DNA from: Chitinophagaceae bacterium
Lineage (GTDB): Bacteria > Bacteroidota > Bacteroidia > Chitinophagales > Chitinophagaceae
Reading direction: 5' to 3'
DNA: 33,360 nt
NCBI GenBank assembly: GCA_025360525.1
Contig: JANYCA010000116.1
Coordinates: 1-33,360 of the forward strand
This document shows positions 1 to 8,305 of the stretch, piece after piece. Position 1 is the stretch's first letter, and every line of letters starts with the position of its first letter. The notes beneath the pieces were generated by a model. That model was not told where the DNA came from. It saw only the letters and a program-made list of their open reading frames with translations, and searched no databases. A program made the position numbers and the translations under genes.

Positions 1-156
1 TTTATGAGCTTGCCCATTGTAAAGGGAGAAAACAATCTCAAAATTACATTTGAACCTGCCTTAATTATATATGGCATGTTGGTGAGTTTTTTTAGCCTGC
101 TGGCATGTTGCATTTGGCTGTTTGCCGGCGGATTTAAACAGTCTTCCCCTTCATAG
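1..156 (+). CDS. C-terminal fragment of a membrane protein (possibly YfhO-like), truncated by the window edge
   Basis: A reading frame is open from base 1 to a TAG at 154-156 (51 residues). It reads as a short polar stretch with [12 protein letters not shown], then one strongly hydrophobic segment of about 20 residues, then a short polar tail. A 'GxNxxxxxFEP' strand followed by a final membrane helix is how many YfhO-family (DUF2142/PMT-like) integral membrane proteins end, but the fragment is too short to be sure of the family. Its last 23 bases overlap the 3' end of the oppositely oriented hscA. That it is a real gene is likely from composition; the family name is inference. Confidence 0.5.
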   Translation, partial: FMSLPIVKGENNLKITFEPALIIYGMLVSFFSLLACCIWLFAGGFKQSSPS

Positions 157-1990
157 CAACTGCAATGGCCTGGTCCATTATTCTTTCAGCGTAAGGCCTT
201 GATGTATCATTTAGTGCTTCAACTTTTGAATGGATCAAATCTTTATCATCCATGGTGAGCGCCAGTTGCAAGGCCTGCATAGCAGCTGCAGATTCATTCA
301 TTTCTTCTTTTGTAAGGCGGTCAATATTTTTTTGTATAAATCTTTCTGTGGTTTCCAGCAACTGTTCGCCTTCGGTTCTTGCTTCCACCAATGCACGGGT
401 TGCAATATCATCCTTTGCATGGGTGATGGAATCCATCAGCATTTTTTCCAGCACATCATCCGTAAGGCCAAACTGCGATTTTACTTCAATACTTTGTTCC
501 ACACCACTCCGTAATTCTTTAGCCCTTACAACCAAAATCCCATCAGCATTAATCAAAAAACCAACTTCCACTTTTGCAAGTCCGGCCGGCATAGCGGGTA
601 TATTGCTTAAATTAAATTCGGCCAGTTTTCGGTTGTCTTTTACCATATCCCGTTCGCCTTGGTAAACGGCTATCTTCATACCACTTTGTCCATCTTTATG
701 GGTGGTATATTGTCTGCCAACCTGGTTGGGAATTTTAGAATTACGTGGAATCAATACATCCATTAAACCACCCATGGTTTCTATTCCCAACGAAAGCGGC
801 GTAACATCCAGCAACAATAAATCTTTGTTATTACCGGCCAAAATATCTGCCTGGATAGCAGCTCCCAATGCCACCACTTCATCCGGGTTTACGGTATCAT
901 TCACGGGCTTACCAAAAAGCTTACTGATACTTTCTTTTACAAAAGGCACTCTTGTGCTGCCGCCTACCATCACCACTACTTCTATCTCTTCAACTTTTAA
1001 GCCACCATCTTTTAGAGCATTTTTGCAACAGGCAATTGTTTTATTTACCAGGGGTTCAATTAAGGTTTCAAATGCCTGTTTTGTTATTGACAATTCATCT
1101 CCATTCAATATTTTGCTGAAATCATCATGGGTTGAAAGATGAATTTTTGCTTCTTCAGCAGTCAATCGTATCGCCTGTGCAAATTCCTTGTTAGAACTTA
1201 ACTCGTCTTTGCTGATGCCCGCTTGCTCCAGCCAGTAATTCACAATCAGCTGGTCAATATCATCGCCACCCAGATAGGTATCGCCGTTGGTTGATAATAC
1301 TTCAAAAATGCCACTGGCAATTCGTAAAATAGAAATATCAAAAGTGCCGCCACCCAAATCATAAACAGCTATAATTTTTTCTTCGTCTTTACTCAACCCG
1401 ATGCCATAAGCCAGGCTTGCAGCAGTAGGTTCGTTTATTATTCTTAGTACATCCAATCCGGCGAGTTTACCTGCATCACGGGTAGCCTGTCGTTGGGCAT
1501 CGTTAAAATAGGCAGGCACTGTAATAACGGCTTTGTTTACCGGTGTTTTTAAAATATGTTCTGCCCGTTGCTTTAATTCTTTTAAAATGAAAGACGACAA
1601 ATCAATGGGCGTATAAAACTTATTTCCCACCTGAACTTTTACAAGGCTGCCGGTATTGTCATCAATTACTTTGTACGAAAAAAAAGCTGCATTGTCTTTT
1701 ATATCATTGTACGATTTGCCCATTAGGCGCTTGGCAGAAAAAATAGTATTCTGTGGTTCACTAATGAGTTTTTTGCGGGCTTCTTCACCCACTATTACAT
1801 TACCGGTTTCATCAAAATAAATTACGGAAGGTACCAGCGAAGAAGTATTGTGTTCTCTCAAGGCTGTTGGCTGCTTTTTATCCGGATGAATGATGGCAAT
1901 CAGGCTGTTGGTGGTTCCCAAATCAATCCCTACTATAATTTCGTCCTGTTGTAAACTGCCTGTTGCTATGTTGATTGCGATTTTTCCCAT
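134..1990 (-). CDS. hscA: Hsp70-family Fe-S cluster assembly chaperone HscA
   Basis: This 618-residue Hsp70 protein has the length of E. coli HscA (616) and is shorter than DnaK (about 638). The ATPase signature GIDLGTTNS lies near residues 22-30, the phosphate loops DLGGGTFD and GGSTRVP follow, and the N-terminal extension before the first strand is HscA-like. [13 protein letters not shown] matches the HscA form of the DnaK region, and the C-terminus lacks the acidic EEVD-like tail of DnaK. HscA acts in the cytoplasm with HscB to move Fe-S clusters off IscU-type scaffolds. No hscB, iscU or fdx lies in the window, so it appears detached from an isc operon here. The main alternative is a second DnaK paralogue. 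Confidence 0.88.
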   Translation of the reverse strand: MGKIAINIATGSLQQDEIIVGIDLGTTNSLIAIIHPDKKQPTALREHNTSSLVPSVIYFDETGNVIVGEEARKKLISEPQNTIFSAKRLMGKSYNDIKDNAAFFSYKVIDDNTGSLVKVQVGNKFYTPIDLSSFILKELKQRAEHILKTPVNKAVITVPAYFNDAQRQATRDAGKLAGLDVLRIINEPTAASLAYGIGLSKDEEKIIAVYDLGGGTFDISILRIASGIFEVLSTNGDTYLGGDDIDQLIVNYWLEQAGISKDELSSNKEFAQAIRLTAEEAKIHLSTHDDFSKILNGDELSITKQAFETLIEPLVNKTIACCKNALKDGGLKVEEIEVVVMVGGSTRVPFVKESISKLFGKPVNDTVNPDEVVALGAAIQADILAGNNKDLLLLDVTPLSLGIETMGGLMDVLIPRNSKIPNQVGRQYTTHKDGQSGMKIAVYQGERDMVKDNRKLAEFNLSNIPAMPAGLAKVEVGFLINADGILVVRAKELRSGVEQSIEVKSQFGLTDDVLEKMLMDSITHAKDDIATRALVEARTEGEQLLETTERFIQKNIDRLTKEEMNESAAAMQALQLALTMDDKDLIHSKVEALNDTSRPYAERIMDQAIAVAMKGKTV

Positions 1991-2026
1991 AAAAATATCC
2001 TGTTGCGTATTTCAAAAAAATTGTTG

Positions 2027-2034
2027 CAAAAATA
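2027..2034 (-). promoter_or_regulatory. hscA: Candidate -7 promoter box for hscA
   Basis: On the minus strand this reads TATTTTTG, an exact match to the Bacteroidota -7 consensus TAnnTTTG. It would place the transcript start about 32 nt before the hscA ATG. I could not find a convincing -33 TTTG at the right distance, so the call is tentative. Confidence 0.4.
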
Positions 2035-2168
2035 CAATTTTATGGAGGCGTAAACTTTGGTGAAGTTGACAGATGGTTACGAAATGGGTAAAATATAAGT
2101 TGGTTACAACAACTTGAATAAAAATCCGGGCACGACCCAAAAACTAACGCCCATTAGTTTCAAACCCT

Positions 2169-2176
2169 TATTTTTG
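2169..2176 (+). promoter_or_regulatory. Candidate -7 promoter box for the acyl-CoA dehydrogenase gene
   Basis: TATTTTTG matches TAnnTTTG exactly and lies 26 nt before the ATG at 2203. The upstream -33 element is not evident. It lies back to back with the hscA promoter region in the 212-bp divergent spacer. Confidence 0.35.
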
Positions 2177-2202
2177 TAACCTAAACAATAAAATTTTTTT
2201 CC

Positions 2203-3357
2203 ATGGATTTTCAACTATCAGAAGAGCATTTGATGATTCAAAAAGCAGCCCGTGATTTTGCCAACACCGAATGTTTGCCGGGCGTAATTGAAAGAGATGA
2301 GCTACAAAGATTCCCCCGGGAACAAATAGAAAAATTAGCCGAATTAGGTTTTATGGGCATGATGGTAAAGCCGGAATATGGCGGCAGTGGCATGGATACC
2401 ATCAGCTATGTGTTGGCGATGGAAGAAATAAGTAAGGTAGATGCCAGCGTTAGCGTTTGCATGAGTGTAAACAACAGTCTTGTTTGCTATGGTTTGCAGG
2501 AATATGCCAACGAAGAGCAACGACAAAAATATTTAGTACCATTGGCACAGGGCAAAAAAGACAACCAATTGTACATCGGTGCATTTTTATTAAGTGAGCC
2601 GGAAGCTGGTAGCGATGCCACCAGCCAACAAACCACAGCCGAAGATAAAGGCGATTACTATTTATTGAACGGTATTAAAAACTGGATTACCAACGGCAGC
2701 AGCGCTTCGGTTTACCTGGTAATTGCACAGACCGATGTTAGCAAGGGAAGCCGTGGCATTAACGCCTTCATTGTAGAAAAAAACTGGGCGGGAGTAGTGG
2801 TTGGCGCAAAAGAAAATAAACTGGGCATTAGAGGTAGCGATACACATACCATTTTGTTCAACGATGTACAAGTGCCCAAAGAAAACCGGATTGGTGAAGA
2901 TGGTTTTGGTTTTAAGTTTGCCATGAAAACGCTCGCCGGCGGCCGCATTGGTATTGCTGCACAAGCCCTTGGTATTGCCAGTGGCGCTTACGAACGAGCA
3001 TTGGCATACAGTAAGCAACGCAAGGCTTTTGGTAAAGAAATTATGCATCACCAGGCCATACAATTTAAGCTGGCAGATATGGCTACCAAAATTGAATGTG
3101 CAAGATTATTGTGCCTGAAGGCAGCCTGGGAAAAAGATGAACACGTAGATTATACCTTAAGTAGTAGCATGGCAAAAGTATTTGCAAGCGAAACTGCCAT
3201 GTGGACTGCAACCGAAGCTGTTCAAATACACGGCGGCTATGGTTTTGTAAAAGAATACCATGTAGAACGCATGATGAGGGATGCTAAAATTACCCAGATT
3301 TATGAAGGGACAAGCGAAGTGCAGCGCATTGTAATAAGCAGGAGTATTTTAAAGTAA
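2203..3357 (+). CDS. Acyl-CoA dehydrogenase (short-chain/butyryl-CoA type)
   Basis: The 384-residue protein is collinear with short-chain acyl-CoA dehydrogenases over its whole length. It carries the FAD-contact loop near GAFLLSEPEAGSDA and the C-terminal catalytic-base motif QIYEGTSEVQR, with Glu at residue 368, the position used by mammalian SCAD and butyryl-CoA dehydrogenase. These enzymes are FAD-dependent, form trans-2-enoyl-CoA in beta-oxidation or amino-acid degradation, and pass electrons to ETF. No other beta-oxidation or ETF gene is adjacent. The ATG is preceded by a T-rich stretch and no Shine-Dalgarno, normal for this phylum. Chain-length preference cannot be fixed by reading; isovaleryl- or branched-chain specificity is possible. 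Confidence 0.92.
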   Translation: MDFQLSEEHLMIQKAARDFANTECLPGVIERDELQRFPREQIEKLAELGFMGMMVKPEYGGSGMDTISYVLAMEEISKVDASVSVCMSVNNSLVCYGLQEYANEEQRQKYLVPLAQGKKDNQLYIGAFLLSEPEAGSDATSQQTTAEDKGDYYLLNGIKNWITNGSSASVYLVIAQTDVSKGSRGINAFIVEKNWAGVVVGAKENKLGIRGSDTHTILFNDVQVPKENRIGEDGFGFKFAMKTLAGGRIGIAAQALGIASGAYERALAYSKQRKAFGKEIMHHQAIQFKLADMATKIECARLLCLKAAWEKDEHVDYTLSSSMAKVFASETAMWTATEAVQIHGGYGFVKEYHVERMMRDAKITQIYEGTSEVQRIVISRSILK

Positions 3358-3376
3358 AGTGCGAACAACTCAATAC

Positions 3377-3415
3377 GCAAATGTGCAAATGACGAAAGTT
3401 ATTTGCACATTTTTA
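3377..3415 (+). terminator. Intrinsic terminator after the acyl-CoA dehydrogenase gene
   Basis: An 11-bp perfect stem (3380-3390 with 3401-3411) is extended by three inner pairs to a GAAA tetraloop closed by C-G, giving a 14-bp hairpin followed by a T-rich run. It starts 22 nt after the stop codon. Confidence 0.85.
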
Positions 3416-3443
3416 TTTGTTGCAAGCCGATGCTGTACTTTCG
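3416..3443 (+). promoter_or_regulatory. Candidate promoter of the yggS-type gene
   Basis: TTTG at 3416-3419 is followed after 16 nt by TACTTTCG at 3436-3443, one mismatch from TAnnTTTG. The spacing is shorter than the usual 19-21. A transcript would start about 15 nt before the ATG at 3464. The upstream hairpin terminator separates this unit from the preceding gene, which fits independent transcription. Confidence 0.4.
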
Positions 3444-3463
3444 CTTCTAAATAATAAAATGCA

Positions 3464-4117
3464 ATGGGAGTAAATACTGAAAAATACAAAGAAATATTGA
3501 AGGAATTAAACGGGAAAGCTACGCTGGTAGCCGTTTCTAAAACCAAACCAGTAGAAGACTTACAGGCGCTATACGATTTGGGCCAAAGAGATTTTGGAGA
3601 AAATTATGTACAGGAATTAGTGGATAAACAAGCCGTATTACCCAAAGACATCCGCTGGCATTTTATAGGCCATCTGCAAAGCAACAAAGTAAAATTCATT
3701 TCCCCTTTTGTACACCTTGTACATGGAGTGGATAGTGGAAATTTGCTGGCAGAAATCAACAAACAGGCAATTAAAAACAACCGGGTTATTGATTGTTTGC
3801 TGCAGGTTTATATTGCTACGGAAGAAACCAAATTTGGGTTTGATGAAGCAGAACTACAAAATGTACAATGGTGCAATTATCCCAACGTACGTATTAAAGG
3901 CCTGATGGGTATGGCCTCTTTTTCCAATGATATGGAACTGGTGAAAAATGAGTTTAAACAACTTAAAAAATTATACGATCAATTACCGGCTCAAGGTATT
4001 CAACCAACGATTTTATCGATGGGAATGAGCGGTGATTTTAAGATGGCTATTGACGAAGGAAGCAACATGGTTAGAATTGGCAGCCTGCTTTTTGGCGAAA
4101 GAAATTATAACAAATAA
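3464..4117 (+). CDS. yggS: YggS/PROSC-family pyridoxal-phosphate homeostasis protein
   Basis: This 217-residue protein has the family landmarks in order: AVSKTKP with the PLP-binding lysine at residue 26, FGENYVQE, WHFIGHLQSNK, GLMGMA, and the phosphate-binding C-terminal segment LSMGMSGDF followed by the GSNMVRIGS strand. The family adopts the alanine-racemase TIM-barrel fold, binds PLP and buffers free PLP in the cytoplasm; no robust catalytic activity is known for it. It is flanked by a terminator on each side and looks monocistronic. In many bacteria it sits beside cell-division or proC genes; that context is absent here. Confidence 0.93.
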   Translation: MGVNTEKYKEILKELNGKATLVAVSKTKPVEDLQALYDLGQRDFGENYVQELVDKQAVLPKDIRWHFIGHLQSNKVKFISPFVHLVHGVDSGNLLAEINKQAIKNNRVIDCLLQVYIATEETKFGFDEAELQNVQWCNYPNVRIKGLMGMASFSNDMELVKNEFKQLKKLYDQLPAQGIQPTILSMGMSGDFKMAIDEGSNMVRIGSLLFGERNYNK

Positions 4118-4173
4118 ATACATCCACCCCGCTAATTATTTAATGCCTCAACGGACAGTTGTAAACAACACCT

Positions 4174-4193
4174 AAACTGCAGTGGCAGTTTTT
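4174..4193 (+). terminator. Probable intrinsic terminator after the yggS-type gene
   Basis: AAACTGC (4174-4180) pairs perfectly with GCAGTTT (4185-4191) around the 4-nt loop AGTG, followed by more T. The stem is short (7 bp), so strength is uncertain. It lies about 57 nt after the stop codon. Confidence 0.55.
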
Positions 4194-4367
4194 AATGGGC
4201 TCATCCAGATATTGCCATTTTTAATTTAGTGTTTAGAAAACACGAACTGTTTAAGCATCAACAGCTTTTAAAAAGAAAGAATAAACAATAGTATTTTTTT
4301 TCTTAAAACAAAGCCCTTTTTAAACAATCTATCAATGTATCCGTTATATAAACAAAAATTTAATTTT

Positions 4368-4931
4368 ATGCAAAAAAACATTTTATCCATGTTTGCCGCT
4401 GCATCTTTCAGCGCAATTTTACTATTATCTTGTAACAGCGAAGCAAGTAAAACAACCGAAGCAACACCCGTAGATACAGTAAAAAAAGAAGTGGCTGCTG
4501 CTCCTGCCCCTGTTGCTCCTAAAGACATTGTAGATGTAGCCGTTGGATCTCCTGACCACACTACTTTGGTTGCAGCCGTTAAAGCTGCAGGTTTGGTAGA
4601 AACATTAAAAGGTGCAGGTCCCTTTACAGTATTTGCACCAACCAATGCAGCATTTAGTGCATTGCCAGCTGGTACAGTTGAAAGTTTGTTGAAACCGGAA
4701 AACAAAGAAAAGCTCACCAAAATTCTAACCTATCATGTAGTTGCAGGTGCTGTAAAAGCAGCTGATTTAAAAAATGGACAAAAAATAAAAACACTGCAAG
4801 GCGAAGAGTTAACTGTAAGCATTAAAGAAGGTAAAGTAATGATTAATGGCGCAAACGTAACAGCCGCTGATCTTACTGGCACCAACGGTGTAGTACATGT
4901 AATTGATGCAGTTTTAATGCCTAAAAAATAG
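4368..4931 (+). CDS. Fasciclin (FAS1)-domain lipoprotein
   Basis: I chose the ATG at 4368 rather than the in-frame ATG at 4335 because it gives a clean lipoprotein signal: a lysine-containing start, a hydrophobic core, then LLLSC with the lipidated Cys at residue 22. A linker rich in Thr, Lys, Ala and Pro (about 23-56) leads to a single FAS1 domain (about 57-187). Its H1 motif is [17 protein letters not shown], its H2-side motif is ILTYHVVAG, and it ends [15 protein letters not shown]1 domains mediate adhesion or carbohydrate contacts; in Bacteroidota such lipoproteins are common envelope components of unknown specific role. The mature protein is about 166 residues. Flanking terminators suggest a monocistronic transcript. 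I saw no promoter with a full consensus match. Confidence 0.9.
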   Translation: MQKNILSMFAAASFSAILLLSCNSEASKTTEATPVDTVKKEVAAAPAPVAPKDIVDVAVGSPDHTTLVAAVKAAGLVETLKGAGPFTVFAPTNAAFSALPAGTVESLLKPENKEKLTKILTYHVVAGAVKAADLKNGQKIKTLQGEELTVSIKEGKVMINGANVTAADLTGTNGVVHVIDAVLMPKK

Positions 4932-4960
4932 GATAACCAGGTTTTTTATTTTTAAATTTG

Positions 4961-5000
4961 AATTAGGGGAACAGCCAATGCTGGTCCCCTAATTGTTTTA
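4961..5000 (+). terminator. Strong intrinsic terminator after the fasciclin gene
   Basis: Arms 4961-4975 and 4980-4994 pair at 14 of 15 positions (one A-G mismatch) around a CAAT tetraloop, followed by GTTTTA. It starts 30 nt after the stop codon. Confidence 0.85.
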
Positions 5001-5250
5001 AGGCACTGCGATGTTACCAGCGTACTACTGGCATTCGGCTTGTGGTCAAGATAGTCCGCAGGTATTTTGGCTAATATCACGAAGCCGTTCAAACAAATAC
5101 CATAATTGGAAGTCCAATTACGCAACTATTTTGTATTCCAATTCTATAACTATCCCATAAATTATCTTTTTTAGACGGGTGTGCACTTCTGTAAAGTTTA
5201 CTGTATTGGAAACTGATTATGCTACATTTACACATTCAATATTCTTTGTA
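5001..5250 (+). other. Non-coding spacer before the TauE/SafE gene
   Basis: With the terminator, the gap between genes is 319 bases. The rest holds no ORF I can support. A 7-bp inverted repeat (ATTGGAA near 5105, TTCCAAT near 5137) is present and TACATTTA at 5223-5230 is one mismatch from the -7 box, but neither is convincing. Confidence 0.4.
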
Positions 5251-6018
5251 ATGACAAATGAAATAATCATTCTTTGTTTGGCAGCTTTTACGGCTGGTTT
5301 TATAGATGCCATTGTGGGCGGTGGCGGATTGATACAAACGCCTGCTACATTAATCACCTTGCCGCAATATCCCGTGGCAACTTTGCTGGGCACTACCAAA
5401 ATCCCTTCTTTTACAGGCACCTCCATTGCTGCATATCAATATGCAAAACGAATACAATTAAAATGGAAATTATTAGCCATCATGTGTGCCATTGCAGCAA
5501 TTGCAGCCTGGAGTGGTTCGTACTGCGTATCGCTGGTGAGCAATCGTTTTATGAAGCCCTTCATTTTTGCGATGCTGATTCTGGTGGCTATTTATACTTA
5601 TTCTAAAAAAAACTTTGGAACTGCAGACGCTGTATCAATTGAAGCAAAAAAAGAAATTGTTTATGGCGCTTTATTTGCGGTAATCATTGGGTTTTATGAT
5701 GGTTTTATCGGCCCAGGTGCCGGAAGTTTTTTAGTCGTATTTTTCATCAGCATTTTAAAATATGATTTCCTGAAAGCCAGTGCACATGCTAAGTTTGTAA
5801 ACCTGGCCACCAATACAGGCTCTATAATTTTTTTTGCAAAAAGCGGTCATATCTTATACCAGTTTGCTTTACCGATGGCAGCCTGCAACCTGGTAGGTTC
5901 TTTCTTTGGCGCTAGGCTGGCGATGCTAAAGGGGAATGGTTTTATCAGGATATTTTTTCTGATTGTTGTTATTGGAACCATCATACGATTTGGATATGAT
6001 ATTTTTATAAAGAAGTAA
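5251..6018 (+). CDS. TauE/SafE-family membrane transporter
   Basis: From the ATG at 5251 the protein has 255 residues, the usual size of the family. A longer reading from a GTG at 5179 would add a poorly hydrophobic 24-residue leader and is less likely. The N-terminal repeat starts with AAFTAGFIDAIVGGGGLI, the family's glycine-rich signature, and the second repeat has GFYDGFIGPGAGSF. I read about seven or eight hydrophobic segments. TauE/SafE proteins are inner-membrane permeases implicated in export or import of sulfite, sulfoacetate and other small anions. The substrate cannot be told: no sulfur gene is adjacent. rsmG follows after 62 bases on the same strand and may be co-transcribed. Confidence 0.88.
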   Translation: MTNEIIILCLAAFTAGFIDAIVGGGGLIQTPATLITLPQYPVATLLGTTKIPSFTGTSIAAYQYAKRIQLKWKLLAIMCAIAAIAAWSGSYCVSLVSNRFMKPFIFAMLILVAIYTYSKKNFGTADAVSIEAKKEIVYGALFAVIIGFYDGFIGPGAGSFLVVFFISILKYDFLKASAHAKFVNLATNTGSIIFFAKSGHILYQFALPMAACNLVGSFFGARLAMLKGNGFIRIFFLIVVIGTIIRFGYDIFIKK

Positions 6019-6080
6019 AGTGATATTTGCATCACCACCATCATTCAACCGGTTTACAATAAACGCTCATTAATATTTAT

Positions 6081-6695
6081 ATGGAAGTTGTATTAAAATA
6101 CTTTGCAGATTTTACAGAAACGCAACTGAAACAGTTGTCCGCATTAAAAGATTTGTACAGCGAATGGAACGAAAAAATAAATGTGATCTCCCGCAAAGAC
6201 ATGGACAATTTTTATGAGCACCATGTATTGCATTCCCTTGCAATTGCCACCAAATTCGAATTTACAAAAGACCAGCAGGTAATTGATCTGGGCTGTGGTG
6301 GCGGCTTTCCCGGCATACCGCTGGCAATCTTTTTTCCTGAAACACAATTTCACCTAGTAGATAGCATTAACAAAAAACTGAAAGTAGCTAATGAAGTAGC
6401 CCAATCCATTCAATTGCAAAATGTAACCGTACAACACACCCGTGCAGAAGACATCAAAACACGGAAATTTGATGTGGTAGTTACAAGAGCTGTTGCACCC
6501 TTAAAGGATCTTTGGCATTGGAGTAAGCCGCTTCTTAAAAAAAACTGCACCCCAGGAGGGCTTATCTGCTTAAAGGGTGGCGATTTAAGTCAGGAAATTT
6601 TTGAAAGCAATTGCAAACCCCGGGTGTGGCCAATAGAAAATATTTTTACAGAACCGTTCTTTAACGAGAAGTATTTATTGCAGGTTCCTTATTAA
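6081..6695 (+). CDS. rsmG: 16S rRNA (guanine527-N7)-methyltransferase RsmG
   Basis: At 204 residues it matches RsmG in length (E. coli 207). The SAM-binding motif I is VIDLGCGGGFPGIPLAIFFP (about residues 69-88), the adenosine-contact acidic residue follows in FHLVDSINKKLK, and VVTRAVAPL is the family's motif around the substrate pocket. The N-terminal helix contains the characteristic LYSEWNEKINVISRKD. RsmG methylates G527 of 16S rRNA in the cytoplasm; its loss gives low-level streptomycin resistance in several bacteria. The classical gidA/mnmG or parAB neighbours are absent. Confidence 0.95.
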   Translation: MEVVLKYFADFTETQLKQLSALKDLYSEWNEKINVISRKDMDNFYEHHVLHSLAIATKFEFTKDQQVIDLGCGGGFPGIPLAIFFPETQFHLVDSINKKLKVANEVAQSIQLQNVTVQHTRAEDIKTRKFDVVVTRAVAPLKDLWHWSKPLLKKNCTPGGLICLKGGDLSQEIFESNCKPRVWPIENIFTEPFFNEKYLLQVPY

Positions 6696-6770
6696 AAAAA
6701 AATAATTTTTTATGTTATTACCACTTTAGGGTATTGTTACGGATTTTTTTTGAAACATCTTTACAGTATT

Positions 6771-7421
6771 ATGATAATCTCCATCGCAATAGTAGAAGAC
6801 AATAACGATATCCGGCTTGCGCTGGAGCAGATAATTGGCATGTCAGATGATTTTTCCCTTTGCTGTTCCTGCGTAAATGGAGAAGAAGCGCTTGCCACTA
6901 TTCCACATTTTAACCCCCAGGTTGTTTTGATGGACATTCATTTAGGCGGCATTGATGGTATTGAATGCGTAAAAATATTAAAAGAGTCCAATCCGGCTAC
7001 CTTATTTATGATGTGTACAGCACTGGAAGAAGACGAATCTATTTTTCAGGCATTGAAGGCAGGCGCAAGCGGCTATATTTTAAAAAAGACTACCCCTCCA
7101 AAATTGGTGGAAGCCATCCGGGAATTGTATGAAGGAGGCGCACCTATGAGCAGTCAAATAGCCCGCAAGGTAGTGGCCGCTTTTCGTTCGCAGATCAATG
7201 TTGAAGAGCAACTACTCAATGACAGAGTGGTTTCTTTTAGTGGCCTTTCCAAAAGAGAAAAAGAAATTTTAGAAACGCTTGCCAAAGGATTGCTTTACAA
7301 ACAAATAGCCGATCAGCTTGGTATAAGTAAGGAAACTGTAAAAAAGCATGTTTACAGCATCTACGAAAAACTGCATGTAGGCAATCGCATTGAAGCAGTC
7401 AACAAATATTATGGAAGATAA
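6771..7421 (+). CDS. NarL/FixJ-family response regulator (orphan)
   Basis: I use the ATG at 6771 (216 residues); a TTG at 6750 would add seven residues. The receiver domain (about 1-120) has acidic residues E9/D10, the phosphoacceptor Asp at residue 55 (VVLMDIHLGG), Thr83 and Lys105. The LuxR-type HTH domain (about 150-212) has LSKREKEILETLAKG and the recognition segment ISKETVKKHVYSIYEKL. Such proteins bind DNA as dimers when phosphorylated. No histidine kinase is in the window, so the partner is unknown. It ends 16 bases from the convergent acetyltransferase gene with no clear hairpin between. Confidence 0.93.
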   Translation: MIISIAIVEDNNDIRLALEQIIGMSDDFSLCCSCVNGEEALATIPHFNPQVVLMDIHLGGIDGIECVKILKESNPATLFMMCTALEEDESIFQALKAGASGYILKKTTPPKLVEAIRELYEGGAPMSSQIARKVVAAFRSQINVEEQLLNDRVVSFSGLSKREKEILETLAKGLLYKQIADQLGISKETVKKHVYSIYEKLHVGNRIEAVNKYYGR

Positions 7422-7437
7422 CCTGTCTGCATAGCTT

Positions 7438-7965
7438 TTATTTCTCCAAAAATTTCCATAACCAGTTATCCGTTTGCGGAGTACTGCCAATCGGAAAATC
7501 ATGCGTATGACCGCTATCTGTAAAGCCGCTGTTTTCATAAAACTTTTTGGCTCTTAAATTATGTTCCCACACACCCAGCCAAATTACTTCAAATTGATTT
7601 TGCTGTGCAAGCTGCTCTGCAAATTTCATTAAATCCTGAGCAATTCCCATTCCATGAAACGCTTTATCCACATAGAGTCTTTTTAATTCCAGCGCTTTCC
7701 ATTGCGTCATTAATGGAAAATTACTGTAGTCTTCCATCAGCCTTAGGTACCCAATTGGCTTCCCATCCATTATTGCCAGATAATAAAAATCCTGTTCGTT
7801 TGCCAATTCATTTGTAACCTGCTGAAGATTAAAATTTTCATCCAGAAATTGTTGCATATCCTCATCGGTACAGGTGCCGGAAAAAGTATCTCTGAACGTG
7901 GTGGCCCCTAAATCAGCCAACGCCTCGGCATCAGATAATGTTGCTCTTGTAATAGTAAACTGCAT
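7438..7965 (-). CDS. GNAT-family N-acetyltransferase, PaiA-like
   Basis: The 175-residue protein is a GNAT acetyltransferase. The N-terminal strand-helix is followed by IGYLRL, the acetyl-CoA pyrophosphate-loop region is LKRLYVDKAFHGMGIAQDLM (a variant of Q/RxxGxG/A), and the C-terminal motif is WLGVWEHNLRAKKFYENSGF. The segments LGVWEHN and QTDNWLW resemble the PaiA spermidine/spermine acetyltransferase subgroup of Bacillus. Acetylation of a polyamine or other small amine is therefore plausible, but GNAT substrates are not predictable at this level. The gene is transcribed away from the large secreted protein gene at 8306. Confidence 0.88.
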   Translation of the reverse strand: MQFTITRATLSDAEALADLGATTFRDTFSGTCTDEDMQQFLDENFNLQQVTNELANEQDFYYLAIMDGKPIGYLRLMEDYSNFPLMTQWKALELKRLYVDKAFHGMGIAQDLMKFAEQLAQQNQFEVIWLGVWEHNLRAKKFYENSGFTDSGHTHDFPIGSTPQTDNWLWKFLEK

Positions 7966-8305
7966 ATAGTGGAATGTTGGATATGGAAATAATTAAAGGT
8001 TGTTACCCGGCTTTTTTGCGAATTTAAAATAGATAAGCCATTAAAAATTTACTTTTTACATTCGGAGCTATTCCCATTCAAAAATTACTGCTAACAATGG
8101 AGGTCAATTCCTACCCCATACAACAATAATCGCCAGTATTTCTCTGTTATAATTACAAGAGTCAATCATTCGAAACGATCTTGTTTTTTCATCAAACCAT
8201 TCCACAGTATTTACCGGACTGGCATATTTGATTATCTTACATTTTCATAATTGAATTGTTATCTATTACAAACCAACATTTCGCTTAGTTACCTGCGGGT
8301 ATTTG
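7966..8305. other. Divergent non-coding spacer between the acetyltransferase and the T9SS cargo gene
   Basis: This 340-base stretch has no ORF I can support and must contain both divergent promoters. The closest match on the plus strand is CATATTTG at 8223-8230, one mismatch from TAnnTTTG, 75 nt before the ATG. I saw no hairpin or repeat of note. Confidence 0.4.

Noticed and set aside
252..665. 137-codon plus-strand frame opposite hscA
   Set aside because: It is the antisense shadow of a well-conserved chaperone gene, rich in Ser/Cys/Phe with no recognisable domain.
2662..3063. 133-codon minus-strand frame inside the acyl-CoA dehydrogenase gene
   Set aside because: Shadow frame opposite a fully conserved enzyme; no plausible product.
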